A model generated the notes under the pieces. That model had not been told where the DNA came from and made no database searches. It saw only the letters and a program-made list of their open reading frames with translations. From Druceiella hillmani (taxonomy: Eukaryota > Arthropoda > Insecta > Lepidoptera > Hepialidae): a stretch of DNA of 64,000 nucleotides. The stretch's first letter is position 1, and every line of letters begins with the position of its first letter. The DNA lies in NCBI GenBank assembly GCA_039881145.1, contig JAYKKI010000077.1, forward strand, positions 1,304,501-1,368,500, in the 5' to 3' direction. The position numbers were made by a program, and so were the translations under genes. Positions 1 to 12,830 of this stretch are shown piece after piece.

Positions 1-1535
1 AATTTTGAAAAATTTTTGAAGTGAATTATTGCAAACCTGTAAGTAATGGCATTACAGGTACGTTTATTAATTATTTTCGTTCCGAAGTCTTAATTTCTCA
101 TCAAAATTTCCATAAATGAAAATGTTTTTTGGTACATTTGAAAACTCTTCATTTATATAATAAATATCAACTTTCACTAACGCACACACAACAAACGAAT
201 TATACAATTGTTTTGATCTTGTTTTAAAACTTGTTTCGTTGGTGATATTTCTTCCTACACCGATAACTGATCGTAGAATTAAAATTGGCCATAGCGTGTC
301 AGCATAACATTTTTCCTTTTTATGACTTGTAGGTATCTTATTAGTCACCATTATATTGTTTAATAAGTTAAATATAAGTATCGAACCCGTGAAATGAGCT
401 AAAACATAACTCAATAATACGACACAGAAATAATTTTATGAGTAGATCAATAAGTAATTAATTATCGTTTTAAGAGTTATTGATTGTTTGGGGCCCCATT
501 ATGACTTTAATTATTTTTATGCTCATGAATAATTAAACACTGCTGATAAGGAAACTCAACACACACACCAATTACAAATGCATAATAATTATTTATCGAG
601 AATACGTGAGTCCCCAAAAACGGAAGATAAAGGAAATTGCAATGCGGTTAATATTAGGTCCGTAAGGAATATTTGTGTAAATAAACTACATTACATATTT
701 ATAGAAAGGGCGTTACAAATTTATTAAACATTGGAAAATAAAAGGGAACAAAGGAGAACTTTAAAAATTCCACAAAACGCGAAGTTTGTTTAATGTTAGA
801 ACGAATTTAATTTTGTGTGTTTCATTTTGTGCGTCTCCCAACATTTTCCGTTCCATACAGATGCAAACTTTTATCGTTTACATCCACCTACTTACATTCA
901 CTACATTTGTGTGAGAGTGTGAGTCGATGAGAAGCTGCTGATAAACATCGCTCTTTGGCTGTATGATGTGTATGACTTAGGCGTTTAAAAATTCTTTCTT
1001 TGATATTCAAACGAATATAAAAGCCACTCTAGGGAATTGTAATTTTCCTAAACGCTAGGTTAACTAACATTTTTCTATGTTAACACTGACAAACTCGTCA
1101 TTATGTATACATGCATGTCTATCGGTCTGTTTATCCACGTTGGTATTTGGCACAGCTTTGGTGGTGTGCATTTTGTCCAATAAGACACGTAGCGCATAAA
1201 GGTTAACTTTTGTGAACCAATTTCCGATATGAAAAGTTATAAGACTGACAATACACAATTATTTTTTAATATAATTTGTGGTAGACCTGATATTTTTTTC
1301 CAAAAAATTTAGTCATTTAAACTAAAATCACCGTGTTGACAGCAAGTAGAAATCAATTTAGTGCTAGTCTTGTTAGTGCTTTAAAGATTTCGTCCCTCAT
1401 TTAAGAAGCCGTTAATTTATTTACTATAATTAATCACTAATGTGGGCTGCCTAGCGTAGTGAGTGTTTAAAAACACCTAGTATGCACAAGAGTTCTAGCA
1501 CAATTATTTGTAATTGTATTTTTGCGTATGTATAC

Positions 1536-1578
<43 letters not shown>

Positions 1579-1828
1579 AACACCTACTTTATGTAATGAT
1601 ATCAGTGTTACAATCATTTTGTATTATAAGTCAGAAAGCGGAAATTTAATTTATTATTAAGTTATGTCAATGATTGCTTTGAAATTGGTTCCCTTTACTA
1701 AAATATACTTTGGGGTGATCTTTTCCGTGAAAAGAATAAACAATTTAAACTCTTATAAATTGACATAATACTTATGGCAGGTAAGTAAGTTTTTGCACAA
1801 GTCTAGATTTAGTTTTAAATGAAATTAT
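1..1828. other. AT-rich intergenic DNA, no gene seen
   Basis: No reading frame here looks like a known protein; the open frames are short and low in complexity. A (TA)n microsatellite with ATG-type interruptions lies at about 1529-1578. I see nothing else. Confidence 0.6.
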
Positions 1829-2178
1829 AACGATAAATAATTTTAACTGTAACGAACTTTAACTGTAATTGTAACGATAAATAATTTTAACTGTAACGAA
1901 CTTTAACTGTAATTGTAACGATAAATAATTTTAACTTTTAGTTTTTGTAAAGAACTTTAACTGTAATTGTAACGATAAATAATTTTAACTGTAACGAATT
2001 TTAACTGTAATTGTAACGATAAATAATTTTAACTGTAACGAACTTTAACTGTAATTGTAACGATAAATTATTTTAACTTTTAGTTTCTATTAAGAACTTT
2101 AACTGTAATTGTAACGGTAAATAATTTTAACTTTTAATTTCTGTAAAGAACTTTAACGGTAATTATAACGATAAATAA
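1829..2178. repeat. Higher-order tandem repeat of 44-bp and 54-bp units
   Basis: Units begin with AACGATAAAT at 1829, 1873, 1917, 1971, 2015, 2059, 2113 and 2167. Spacings are 44, 44, 54, 44, 44, 54 and 54 bp. The 54-bp form carries an extra TTTTAGTTT-type segment in place of the short TGTAACG link. The 44-44-54 pattern occurs twice, so a 142-bp higher-order unit seems to have been duplicated, followed by one more 54-bp unit. The last partial unit runs directly into a hairpin. Confidence 0.9.
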
Positions 2179-2216
2179 TATACTATTGATATCATTTTTG
2201 GAAGTCAATAGTATAT
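2178..2216. repeat. Hairpin at the end of the tandem array
   Basis: ATATACTATTGA at 2178-2189 is perfectly complementary to TCAATAGTATAT at 2205-2216, leaving a 15-nt loop. It sits exactly where the tandem array stops. Confidence 0.8.
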
Positions 2217-5200
2217 ACTAAATATGCTATTTTGCATTAACTACAATTTTATATCAAAATAATTAATCTGCCCTCACACGTCAATAAATATTTTCATATT
2301 AAAAGAAAAACTAGATAATTTATATTACTAATTAAGATAAAAACTAACTGCTATGACCCAGATATTGTAGGCGAGTATGTATGTTATCCTGAAATGTAAT
2401 AATTATTACTACAACAATAAAGGTATTTCTAATCAACTAGAAACACAGGCATTTTAATTGAAACTTTAGTAAATACTACACGTTTCCTGATATGAATTTA
2501 TAAACCTAGGAGTTTTGGTCTTGCAAACCATCTTCTTTCAAATTTGGATCATACAACAAGACCAAAACCCTTTCCTATTTTTCATGCAACTCACTTTTCA
2601 TAGATCCTGTTTAACATGTTATAACAACTTAGCTACGATAGATGCGTGATCCTCTAGTCAATAAATTATTATCACCAATAATGATATCTATGACAGAAAA
2701 AGTGTTAATTGGAGAAATTTATACAGCGCGCTCCGGCTACTAGCCCCAAACAAGTGACAATTTGAATAAGAGCAATGGATGGGGTAACCAGTCCGCAAAC
2801 TCAAATAAAAAATCGATTTATATCATGTAACCCGTAAGGATAATCAAGCCCAAGGAAGTGACGATCAAATAAAGCTACTGGACAGTATAACCAGCACCAA
2901 ACTTATAACCAGTAAATGAAATGCAAAATCTAGATGGACAACCAATCCTGATCTTAAAGGCATGATACCGCTGAAACTATTAAAATTAATTAATAAAATA
3001 CATAAATCTTTGTCATTGTAACCTATGCTAATAAAATATCTAAACGATAAAATAAAGCACCTAAACTAACGCAAAATATCTATTCACAAACAAAATATTC
3101 CATATATCCAAAATATTTTTCAAGATAATTTCCAATCAACCTAAAAAGATTTTACCACATATTATATTAAAAAACAACTCTTTTTTCTCATTCCTTAAAA
3201 TTTTTGAAAAAAATGCCGATGTCTGATTAATAAAAAAATTGTTAAAGAAAAATATTGTCTACTCTAATTTTAGACAGTATTAAAGTCATAGGCATTGATT
3301 GATACGCCTTACGAAACTACCGCGACTTAGAGCTTACTTGACTTAAAACTATATATTGACAATCAGCCAAAAGATTTACATGAATTCTATGTAAATTTCA
3401 AATTCTTGTGTTAAGTCTAATTTTCTAAATCCTTGTATACACTTTTCTCCGTGTAGTTACCCATCCAGATTGCATCCTACCGAGTTTTCGAATGCCGTAA
3501 GTAAGAAGTCATCAATCAAATACACAGAATGTTTAATTAGTGAATTACCAAATACCTCTCGGTCACTTCGGTCATGTTTATGGTGGGAAGTATCCACTTA
3601 GTTCCCAAGAAATAAATGTCTCAAATCATTAAAAAATGGAGAGATATAATCGATTATAAAATAAAATGATACCATAATTTGATAATTATTATTCGTTGCC
3701 ACGAATTTCCAAAATTCTTTGTCCATAAAATAAAATTAAGTACCGCGAAATACTCTTCAGGCTTTATTCAAATACATATATCCGCTGAAAATGTACCGAA
3801 TAATGCATTTAGAGTTCTACAAATGCATTTTGAATTTACACGCATTCCATTTGTATTAGAAGTGTGTTCTGTAATTCAAAATATCACAGTATGACTTAAA
3901 TAACGCACGTGTTGTGCGTTGCGCACCGCTAAAAGCGCCGCTTTAAGTATAGTTAAATATTGGAACGAGCGTGCTATTCCCAGTCCCGTTAGTTTACCTT
4001 CGTCACATGTCTTCGTAACGATATCTGAGTCGAATTATAACTTATCAAAAGACAAGGATTTCCACTTGGATATGTAAAATTACTATTGTTGTACTTCTTG
4101 TTGCCGTGTTAATTACATAAAATCTCTTAAAAAAAATTATTGCAATTATATTTAAACATCTTATTTCATGTTCAAACTGTGTTAGTTTTGAATAATATGC
4201 TAAATATTTATTAGGAACCATAACGTTTGTTATATTCGAGTTTAGAGCAAGAATGCAAAATATTCGAATCATTATAAGTTACGTTTACTTTTCAATAGCG
4301 TAATATGTAAATCTGATAATAAGTCTTTTACATATCACAATTCAAAAGTGCGTATCCGAATGTACACATGTCCAAATCCAGTTTTGATATATTTAGTGCA
4401 GTAGTTTTTTTATATTATATACATTAAGTGTTATTAATATTTATGAATACCCCTCGCATAACGCTCTTTCTCTTTGACTCTTCTTATCTCATACACCAGT
4501 TGTACAGTTTGTGTCAACAATACTGTTCTGTATCTTAGGTTTGCTTATGATACAAAGAAGTGAAATAATTCACCTGATTCATTTGAATGGTTTCCTTTTA
4601 ATAGGAATTGTTTAAACTTTTGAATACAAATTGATATAAACATTCGGTATTTATGTTCCGTTTCAGTTCAAAATATTCTATTAAACTTTTTGATTAAAAC
4701 CGAGAGTTTAAAAAGTTTTATTATTCAATCAAATCTCAACTTAACTAAGAATCAACTGCGTAAAGATAATTATATTCTAAAATGTTTTAGTTTTACACTT
4801 GAATTTTCTTTTATCTCGCAAATAAACAAACTGACATTCGTCAAGATGGATTAACAGGCTATCGCTAATGCAAACATTACCGATAGCACGTTAATCCCTC
4901 CCGTTAGTACCAAATCGTTATAAAGTTAACGGACCTGAGACTGAAATACTTTGTGTGTATTATTGCACAGTTATGTAAATTTATCAAAGAAATCTGATAA
5001 GTGGAGTAATTTTTTTTAGTGGTAAATGAAAACTGCAATCTATAGAAATAATCGTTTTCTCATTCCGATTCATATTAAATACGTAATGAATCATTCAAAA
5101 AAGGTCCTTCTTTTATAATCTTCCAAAAAATAAATTAACTGTCCGGAACGTGTAACGATAAATTGTAACATGAAGCAAAAAATTATTATTTCCAAATTCC

Positions 5201-6449
5201 ACGGATTATATTTATTACCAAATAGACAAAATTGTATGGTAAAGAAAAATGTAGCTATGAAATATAATTAAATACTACATTCAAGGTAACTTTAAACAAT
5301 AATACGATAGAAAGAATCGAATTATGTACTCTTTACTTTAATTACATTGATGAATTGGCTCGAAAAATTCATCTATCCTATCAATGCCATCTAAGACTTG
5401 GCGAAAAATGTTTTCTGTCAAAAATACGGTTGCAACCAAATTTTTTTTGCTAAAAACTATTAAGCATGAGGCTTTTTAAATATTGAACAAAGTATACAAC
5501 TCTGGTACCTTTATAAAATTCATGGGCAAACAGTTATCGACATTTTTGTTACGGATATGTGAAATATTAATATGAGAAATGAAAACGAACACATTAATTA
5601 TGTGTAAAATATTTTGTTTTAGTTTTAAGTTTATTAAAAAATAATATATATATATTTTACGCACTATATTCAACAATATCTTCATATTTTTGAAGGTTGG
5701 TGTTAGATAAAAAAAATTATTATAAAATTTATTTGACACTAAACTGTATTGTGGCGTTATTTATTAACCACGCGACTTCGTTTATCGGTTTGGGGACTAT
5801 TATTATTTAGAAATTCGCCCACCGAATTTCATCTGCACAGTGTGATGTACGTGTGTGATGTAAGACTTTTTACATTAATATGTCGGCGAATAACATTAAC
5901 TTATCTTAAGATAAGGGAAAAAAGAAATGTACGTGTTACACATAAATTAGTACATACATGCATTATTTGCCGCTTGTTGATTTGTAGATAGCAGCACTAA
6001 ACCTCCAGTGTAAAAATATGACTAATTAGATGTAAAAATTGACAAGGTCTGTACGTACTATTAAAGATTTCAATACTGTAAATTATTGTATAGAAATATG
6101 GTCAAATGTCGAATAAATAAGATGGATGTATTATAAGAATTAAGTCCAATTTCTCTAATTTTGACACGTTTTTAGCGATGTGTCACCGATGTTTGCGATG
6201 TGTAGCGTTGTCTTGAAGAAAATGAAACTCAGTTCCGTTGACTGTTTGACTCTTTCTAGCTAGTTAATCTAGTTACTCACATTGGAGTTTGCGCATGTGA
6301 TTAAATTTCGCTCAGATGTCATCATAAGTTGGAATGGAAGTACCATTCAACGTAAATTTAAATTATTTTTCTCTTTAATATTTAGATAAATCAAATGCTA
6401 AAAATTATACAATCCAAGGCACTATTTTAAGCACGAAATAATTGCCATA
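2217..6449. other. Intergenic DNA, no gene seen
   Basis: Open frames here are short (at most about 87 codons) and their translations look like AT-rich noise. No transposon ends or coding similarity were recognised. Short GC-richer patches at about 3900-4000 and 5760-5880 have no assignable content. Confidence 0.5.
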
Positions 6450-6601
6450 CTTATGAATAGACATATCGATCTTATGAATAGACATATCTAAAAAATTCTG
6501 TTTTGCCATAGTATTGAAAATTGTTTGTGAGATTTTTACTCAACTAATTTTTGAAATCTAAAAAATTATGTTTTGCCATAGTATTGAAATTTGTTTGTGA
6601 G
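6450..6601. repeat. Two nested short tandem duplications
   Basis: A 21-bp unit beginning CTTATGAATAGACATATC occurs at 6450 and 6471. A 43-bp block (TAAAAAATT.TGTTTTGCC...TTTGTGAG) occurs at 6489-6531 and again at 6559-6601, differing at two positions, a 70-bp period. Confidence 0.85.
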
Positions 6602-7329
6602 CTTTGAAAATGTTTTCGTATATTTTCATGTGGTGATAATATCACTTATTATTTTAATTCTAAATTTTCTACATTGTCCCATAGGACCTTCTCTACAATA
6701 ACAAAAATCTACAAAACGACAAATTGTGATCAATTTTATCGAATCTCCTTTCATAAACCAAAGTTCGTCATAAATTATGATGCACTTATGTACGATAATA
6801 ATATGAAAAGAAACACCCCGTGTGGCGCTTTGTTTGATCTATGCTCGACGCTTATTACCTTCCTATGAACAGTTTTCTTAGAATGCTTTACTCGAGAAAA
6901 CACGGGAAACCACCAGTAAACTGTTTCGCCATCTTTACATCTAATCCCAATTTATTTCAACTATCATAACAAAGCCCGCCCTATAGAAAACAAGAGCCTT
7001 TGCGTATGTCATAATCTCTCGGTTAAATATATCATTGAAGTAATTGGCATTATAAAGTTGTCTTAATTTAAATAGATATTTAATTAAAATTAAGGAAGAT
7101 TCTTTATCTTAAATAAATCTCGAAAAGGTCATATGACATATTTTGGTATTATCGATTAATGATTAATAAATTTAAGTTGATTATATAAAAGGATTGTTAT
7201 TTCTTATTTTAACTAATAATTCTATATGTTATTATTGGGAAAATATTGATAACATTCAAAGTTAGTACTCAAAGCAAGCCTTGTTCCTTGTTTATCTCGA
7301 TTTTCAGTGTTATTATTTTTTAATATTTA
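6602..7329. other. Intergenic DNA, no gene seen
   Basis: Nothing recognisable apart from short chance open frames. Confidence 0.45.
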
Positions 7330-7912
7330 ACAACGGTATGCAGGTAAAAATCAATTCTACAACGATCAGTAAAGCGGTCAATATAAACATTCTTACACAA
7401 TACTTATATCAATGTAGCGAAATAGCAAAAGGCTTGATCAATTTTCGAAAGGCAATAAATGTTGAATTGCAAGCGCAAGAACTTGCCTTATTAATATTTA
7501 TTCGTGGTAAATTAGAAGGTCAAGCGGAAAGTTCGTGTTCCCTGAAAGAATTTGAAAAGTGGTCACAATTATAAAAACTAAAATTACAGTTCGGAGAAAA
7601 GGAACACTCTGAAGTTTTGTTTTTTTTATTTTAGAGGATTGTAAAAAAATAACACGTGCATGTTTTACACATTGAATCTTGGTTATGAAAGATAATAATC
7701 GAAATAGATGTGTCGATACCTCTAAAAAAGAAAGCTGAACTGGCTGGAAACCGGTCGTACTGAAGCCATGAATAAATACGTTATGCATAAATTTATGAAC
7801 TTATTGAATCCAAAAGTCATCCATTGCAACAAGATGCAGAAACCCCGAAGTTTTAAATGAAGCTCTCAATTTAGCCTCATGGGAAGAAAAAAATAATTAA
7901 AACAGTGGAATA
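7330..7912 (+). pseudogene. Decayed Gag of a Ty3/gypsy-like LTR retrotransposon
   Basis: The open stretch to 7574 reads like the middle of a gypsy-type Gag: VNINILTQYLYQCSEI, then ALLIFIRGKLEGQAES, then FEKWSQL. This matches the pattern F.G....L..FI..C, L...I..KL.G.A, W..L+..L known for retrotransposon Gag. After the TAA at 7572-7574 the same frame continues KLKLQFGEKEHSEVLF, and further on, in another frame, NPEVLNEALNLASWEEKNN resembles the 'P.SL.EAL..A..EE' end of the Gag core. Several stops and frameshifts break it, and no nucleocapsid zinc knuckle, protease, reverse transcriptase or LTR was found beside it. The family assignment rests on motif order, not on a search; a domesticated or other Gag is possible. 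Confidence 0.5.
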
Positions 7913-8925
7913 GAAAAACTGCCCTGTCACATTCAAATAACTATTTTAAAAACTAGCGTGACCACCTCTTATTATAAATAGTCGTTAAGATGTCATTATT
8001 TTAAACAAAGTATCCATTTGCAAAATATTGCTAATACTATAGATTTTGGGAGTCGGTGTCAAGTAAAATGTAGCACTCATCCGTGTCTGTGTCTGTGGGT
8101 GTGCATTTAGGTATAAGAGAAAAAAAATATCGATTTGGTAGAGACACAGAAGTCTCTATTAGTATCTCTATTAGCTTTGCAAATTTATTTATGTTAATAA
8201 ACGATATTTTAACCCAAAGTTCCATTTAAATATTCACTTATCGAATATTTTATCATTTTTATTGGTCTTCATGTTAGGAGGTAATTTGAATTATTTACGA
8301 GCATATTATCTAACAAAAATTACAATGAACTCGTATTTGTTATGTATCCCATTTTATTGTGACATGATTTATTTTTGTCCCTTTTTCCATTATCCGGGAC
8401 ACGTATTCACTTTTATTTCATGTTGCTTCTGTGATTTTATTTGATATATTTTTGTCTTTCTCTACTACCAAAGGAGTTTTATTTCATTTGTCAGCAAGAC
8501 ATTCTCGTTTTTTACGTCATTTTTTGTACTATCGTTTATCGAAAAAAAATTACAGGTAAATAGATATCTACAATCACAATATTTGTAATTATTCTAAATT
8601 TCATTTTGAAATTGTTTTTAAACTAACAACTATCATTTAATACTTAGCAACATTCATAAGTAAACTAAAGTTTCGAGATATTCGTATGTTGAAACGCACC
8701 AACTGCCGCTAATAGAAATATATCTTCTTCATACGCTAGACATCAGACTTGAATTTTTCATTCATTTAACTTATATATACAGCCTGCAGACCTACATAAT
8801 GCATTGTTGCCTTCTATACTAACCCTTAGACTGAACACTCACTCTAATAAATTTATATTCGAATTAAATATTCTGCCCTAGAGAAGTTGGTAAAGATAAA
8901 TCAAATAAGGAATACTAAATTTACA
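7913..8925. other. Intergenic DNA, no gene seen
   Basis: Only short chance frames. No repeat ends recognised. Confidence 0.45.
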
Positions 8926-9024
8926 TGTAGCTATATGATTGACAATATGGTCACAAGTTGTGGCTATATTATTGACAATATGGTCACAAGTTGTGGCTAT
9001 ATTATTGACAATATGGTCACAAGC
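8926..9024. repeat. 33-bp tandem repeat, three copies, open on both strands
   Basis: Three 33-bp units (8926-8958, 8959-8991, 8992-9024) of the form TGTGGCTATATTATTGAC...GTCACAAGT; the first differs at two positions. As 33 is divisible by three, each strand keeps one open frame through the array, giving repeats of CGYIIDNMVTS on + and CDHIVNNIATT on -. There is no sign that either is a gene. Confidence 0.9.
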
Positions 9025-9639
9025 CACAATTTTCACATCCCATTTTATATCACAATTCATAATTTAAATTAATTTCTTTAGTATGCAACATCGAAGTAAA
9101 TATTAATATTGATTGCATTATTTAAATTTTTTTTCTTGATATTTCATCTTTTGACTAAATTAAGATAAAAGCGAATCAAATATATTCCTTTATTGGTCAA
9201 GAATACTAATTTTAATATTGTAATTTACTGTGGAATGAAATGTTTCCAAATACGTTTTATTACAATCTTTGTCAAAGATAATATCCGTACTAATAATTGT
9301 ATTTGTATATGTTTTGAGTGCATGTGAAGGTGATACGGAACCCATGTAATTATAGTAGTAAGTAAAATAATCCGAACTAGACTGCAAAACGCAGACAAAA
9401 TAAAAATCGATAACATGTCGTCTGTTTGTTTGTTTATATCTGAAGTTCTGTGCCATGTAACAAAGTATTCAAGGACTTTAAAACATTTTTTTACATAATT
9501 ATATGTTTCATAGCACCAAAATAAATTCATTTCTTCATAGTATCTATAAGAAATCATCCAATCAATAATGGTTTCGAGGATATTATTACGGGTAAAATTT
9601 AGGAGGGCATACATTATGCGTTAATTCAATATTTATTAT
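9025..9639. other. Intergenic DNA with one 129-codon open frame
   Basis: A minus-strand frame of 129 codons (9614 to 9225) is long for this base composition and its second half is hydrophobic (for example LLTTIITWVPYHL). It matches no family I recognise, has no paralogue in the window and overlaps another open frame, so I do not call it a gene. Confidence 0.3.
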
Positions 9640-11490
9640 GGACATGTGAATGAAAATATCTTCTGGAGGGCAAAGAGTTTACTTGAAATACTCGTTATAT
9701 TCAAAAATATTAAAAATATTAGATACAAAAGAAAACCAAGTGCTCACAACATAAAAATCTAGTAAACCTTATAGAAAGCCAGTAATAAGTTTTACATTAA
9801 AAATTTAATTAAAAAGAGTATTAAAGCACAAATAAATATACACGTTAGGTTTTCAAATTTTATTAAAGATATTCTCAATTCAAAATAAAATGAAATCGTA
9901 AATTTCTATGTTTTATGTTAGAGGTATATGATACGTTTTTTTATCGTTATTTTACTTACCTAGTCTTGGTCTTCTTATATAATCTTGTTTAAATAATCCC
10001 TAAATAAAACATGATATACCAACTTATTTATATGTTAATGAGTATAATATGCAGTTAACATATTACAAATTTTCCAATAAACCTCTCTACCTAGCGAAAG
10101 CTTACTTTTTATTTTATAAAGTAAGCATTTGTGAGGTAGAGAAGCTACTAAAAGAAGAAATAACAATACGATAGTAATTTGCGAAGGCATATTGATAATT
10201 TAAATTTTATCTCAATTGTTAAAATATTTTCAAAATATCCCTATTAAATTTTTGTAAATTGGTTAAGGTAACAAGAGCAAAGTGGCAATACGGACTGATA
10301 TATTTTGATTCTCAATATATCGTCAACGTATAAATCAAACTTTTTCAGTGTAATTTTGGAAGAATAAAGTCAAAGGCTAGACGTTTAGAAATATTTTCTC
10401 GTCCTTAAATTTCGTATATAACGTATGTGCACTATGCAGCATTTCACAGTAACTTTCAAATACAATTCACCTTGAGGGTTTTATGCATCAAGTACCAGCA
10501 TGTTTTGTAATGTATAACAATCTTATTAAATTGATTTTGCTTTTGCGTCTTTGCAGCCAATAATTTATACAGCTATCCTTGTTTTACTTGGTTTTTATTT
10601 GGAACTTTAGATAATGTTTTAATTATTTCATTATTAGATATCATTAGTCATTTTGACGACGTTGGAAATGATAACTATTAAAGGGAAAGTGATATGTCAG
10701 TTATTCCTGTTTTTAATAATCGAGATGGCCTACTCAGTTCTTTTTATTTGTGTATGGACGAAATAGCTATGAAAGTGTTTTTATAGACCAATTTGAGAGA
10801 AAAAACTTTTAAAGTGGTTCAATACGGCTCTTAAAACTATTTATTTATAATATAGTATCTGTAATATGAAATTACAATTTTTAGAGATTAACATTATCAC
10901 TTGAATTTTAAAAAAAGCAGAAAAAAATAAGTTTACTTACTACTCGAAATATTACAAAGTACCTGGAATAAGATTTATACTACCGATGTCAACATTCTCG
11001 AGTTCACAAAGCGAATTTCGTATTGTAGATCGAAATCCTCTTTAGTTTATTTTGGGTATTTTAGCGAGGGTACTCATTTTGTAAAGCCGTCGAAACATAT
11101 ATTTAAATTCATAAACAAGTTATGTCAATATTACATTATCGTTATTCCTTAGACAATATTGCAAACAGTCGTTGCCATTATTGTGCTCTAGCGTCTAAGC
11201 AAAACAGCTAAAACGAAAGATAAGAGAGAAACATGCAAATGAGTATAATATATGACATATAATACAATTTCCGGTCACATTTGCAATGATTCCGTTCAAA
11301 TGTCAAGAGGTTGATCAACTTTGGATGAATAAAGTTCGCTGTCACAAAGCAAAATTTAGTAAATTCTTGTAAACAAGTTGACTTCATAAATAGCACTCAA
11401 ATGAGATTTCGTTACGCTCATCCTTAGTAAAGCATATTAAATAAATTGATAAATTGCTAATAAACATAACATAAGAAACCGACTTCATGT
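9640..11490 (+). mobile_element. Diverged copy of an unknown repeat (same family as 14.2-15.4 kb)
   Basis: Blocks match the 14-15.4 kb region in the same order and strand: GTTTACTTG near 9680 and 14212; ATAAAGAAAGGCCAG-like near 9770 and 14275; TTTTATGTTA near 9910 and 14320; CTCTCTACCT near 10084 and 14510; a GTTGAC/GTCAACATTCTC...TTCACAAAG block near 10990 and 15085; and CGTTGCCATTATTGTGCTCTAGCGTCTAAG near 11172 against a similar block near 15282. No transposase was seen. A hairpin at about 10084-10142 pairs CTCTACCT with AGGTAGAG and GCTTACTTT with AAAGTAAGC. The boundaries are approximate. Confidence 0.55.
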
Positions 11491-12012
11491 TCACTTCTTC
11501 CATTTAGCTACGCGAACCCGCAAGCGGTTGTCTGTATTGACAGGAATAATATAAGAAAGAGTAAAATGGGTCATTATAGTTTGTTACAAAAACACAATAA
11601 CTTTTGCTCATCGCTGAGTAAATAGTCGTTATTATACAATTTAATAAGCTCAGTTCTCTATATACATAAGTATTATTAAATAAGGTATTAATTTTCTACT
11701 TCATTTTACTGTAAATTGAGTTCACATTTTATATGAATTGATGGGATAATTTATAGAAAATGTTTACATTTGAGAAAATTGTATTTGCCAAATGAGTGAA
11801 ATTAATAGTTCAGAAATTATTTGATTGCATCTGCTCCAAGCTTATTGCACAGAGACTATTCCATTAGTCATTATTATTAGTTGACGTTAGTCAAGTAAAT
11901 TAAAACAGAGTACATATACTTTGGAGTAGAGAATGCCAAAAATTCTAAAATAAAAAGGAAAATATTAAAATATTTTTTAAGTCTCGGATACTGATAAAAA
12001 TATGAAAATAAT
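11491..12012. other. Intergenic DNA, no gene seen
   Basis: Nothing recognisable before the mariner end at 12013. Confidence 0.45.
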
Positions 12013-12830
12013 AAATTAGGTTGGCTACTTACAGAGCCTCCACTTTTTTCGATAAATTTCTGAAATCTTATAGAAGCTTCTAGAATATTTTTGTAGGGTA
12101 TATAAAGAGTGCGGCATTTGAATTTCTCTTCAGTTTGAAATTGAGTAATCGCCGAGTAAGGAATAAATTACAACGCTTGATGCTTTGAGAAAGAAGTGGA
12201 AATAGCCCGTTTGTCTGTCACATGAGCTAGCACACTTTCACACTTCAGATGTGAGCTAATATGTGCTTGGAGCCACTGAGTTCCCATCGCACCAACGAAA
12301 GCCTAAAGTATCTGGCGTAAATGCCTGTGGCTAGGAGCTGGAGAAAAAGTGTACCTAGACCAAAATATAATACAGGACAAAAGATACTTTTGAGTGCATA
12401 GTGGGGTAAAAAACTTTAGTTATGCATTGGAAACTCTTTCATGCTAACAATACGATTACAGCTAAGATCTATAGTAAACAATTGAAAAAGTCGCTGCTAA
12501 ATTTCCTTCAAATATAAGTTTATTTTTTACATGGAAATACTCGACATCACGTAGCAAAAATAAAGTTTGAAAAACTACTTTCACTTTGATGGAGCATGTT
12601 TCTTCACACACGTACTCTTTAGATCTTTCGCCATTTAATTATCATATGTTTCGTTCTCTGTCTAATAATTTACGAAAGTCATATCAAAATTGAACTTCAC
12701 CGGTTTTTTAGACAAAGGCCCGAAGTTTTCAACAAGGACGGAACTTTAGCTCTGTCTACACGTTGGCGACAAGTGTTAGATACTGATGGCACTTATAAAA
12801 TTAATGATTTATTTTATTGACTACATATAA
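12013..12830 (+). mobile_element. Dead mariner transposon
   Basis: The left edge TTAGGTTGGCTACTTAC (about 12015) looks like a mariner terminal repeat. Fragments of a mariner transposase follow on the + strand in the right order but shifting frames: PSHQRKPKVSG; FHANNTITAKIYSKQLKKSL (family: 'PPNQTI..DLYCQQLDRL'); HGNTRHHVAKIKFEKLL (family: 'HDNARPHVA....KLLEL'); SPFNYHMFRSLSNNL (family: 'SPDLAPSDYHLFRSL'); and STRWRQVLDTDGTY (family: 'L..RW..C+...G.Y'). The second catalytic aspartate is Gly in HGNTRHH and the third site reads SPFNYH, so the enzyme would be inactive even without the frameshifts. No clear right terminal repeat was found near 12830-12900. Length is about 0.82 kb against about 1.3 kb for intact elements, so the N-terminal third of the gene is mostly lost. 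Confidence 0.8.
12072..12106 (+). promoter_or_regulatory. Heat-shock-element-like site with TATA box inside mariner
   Basis: aGAAgcTTCtaGAAt at 12072-12086 is a perfect three-unit heat shock element (alternating nGAAn/nTTCn). TATATAAA follows at 12099-12106, and a TCAGT initiator-like site lies at about 12130. Seen only as sequence; no evidence of activity. It may be chance in AT-rich DNA or part of the original mariner 5' region. Confidence 0.35.

Noticed and set aside
9190..9614. 129-codon minus-strand open frame, partly hydrophobic
   Set aside because: Overlaps another open frame, has no motif of any known receptor or other family, no splice or promoter context and no paralogue in the window.
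12013..12420. Hsp70-type gene after the heat-shock-like promoter
   Set aside because: The sequence after the TATA box gives no Hsp70 N-terminal motif; it is mariner.
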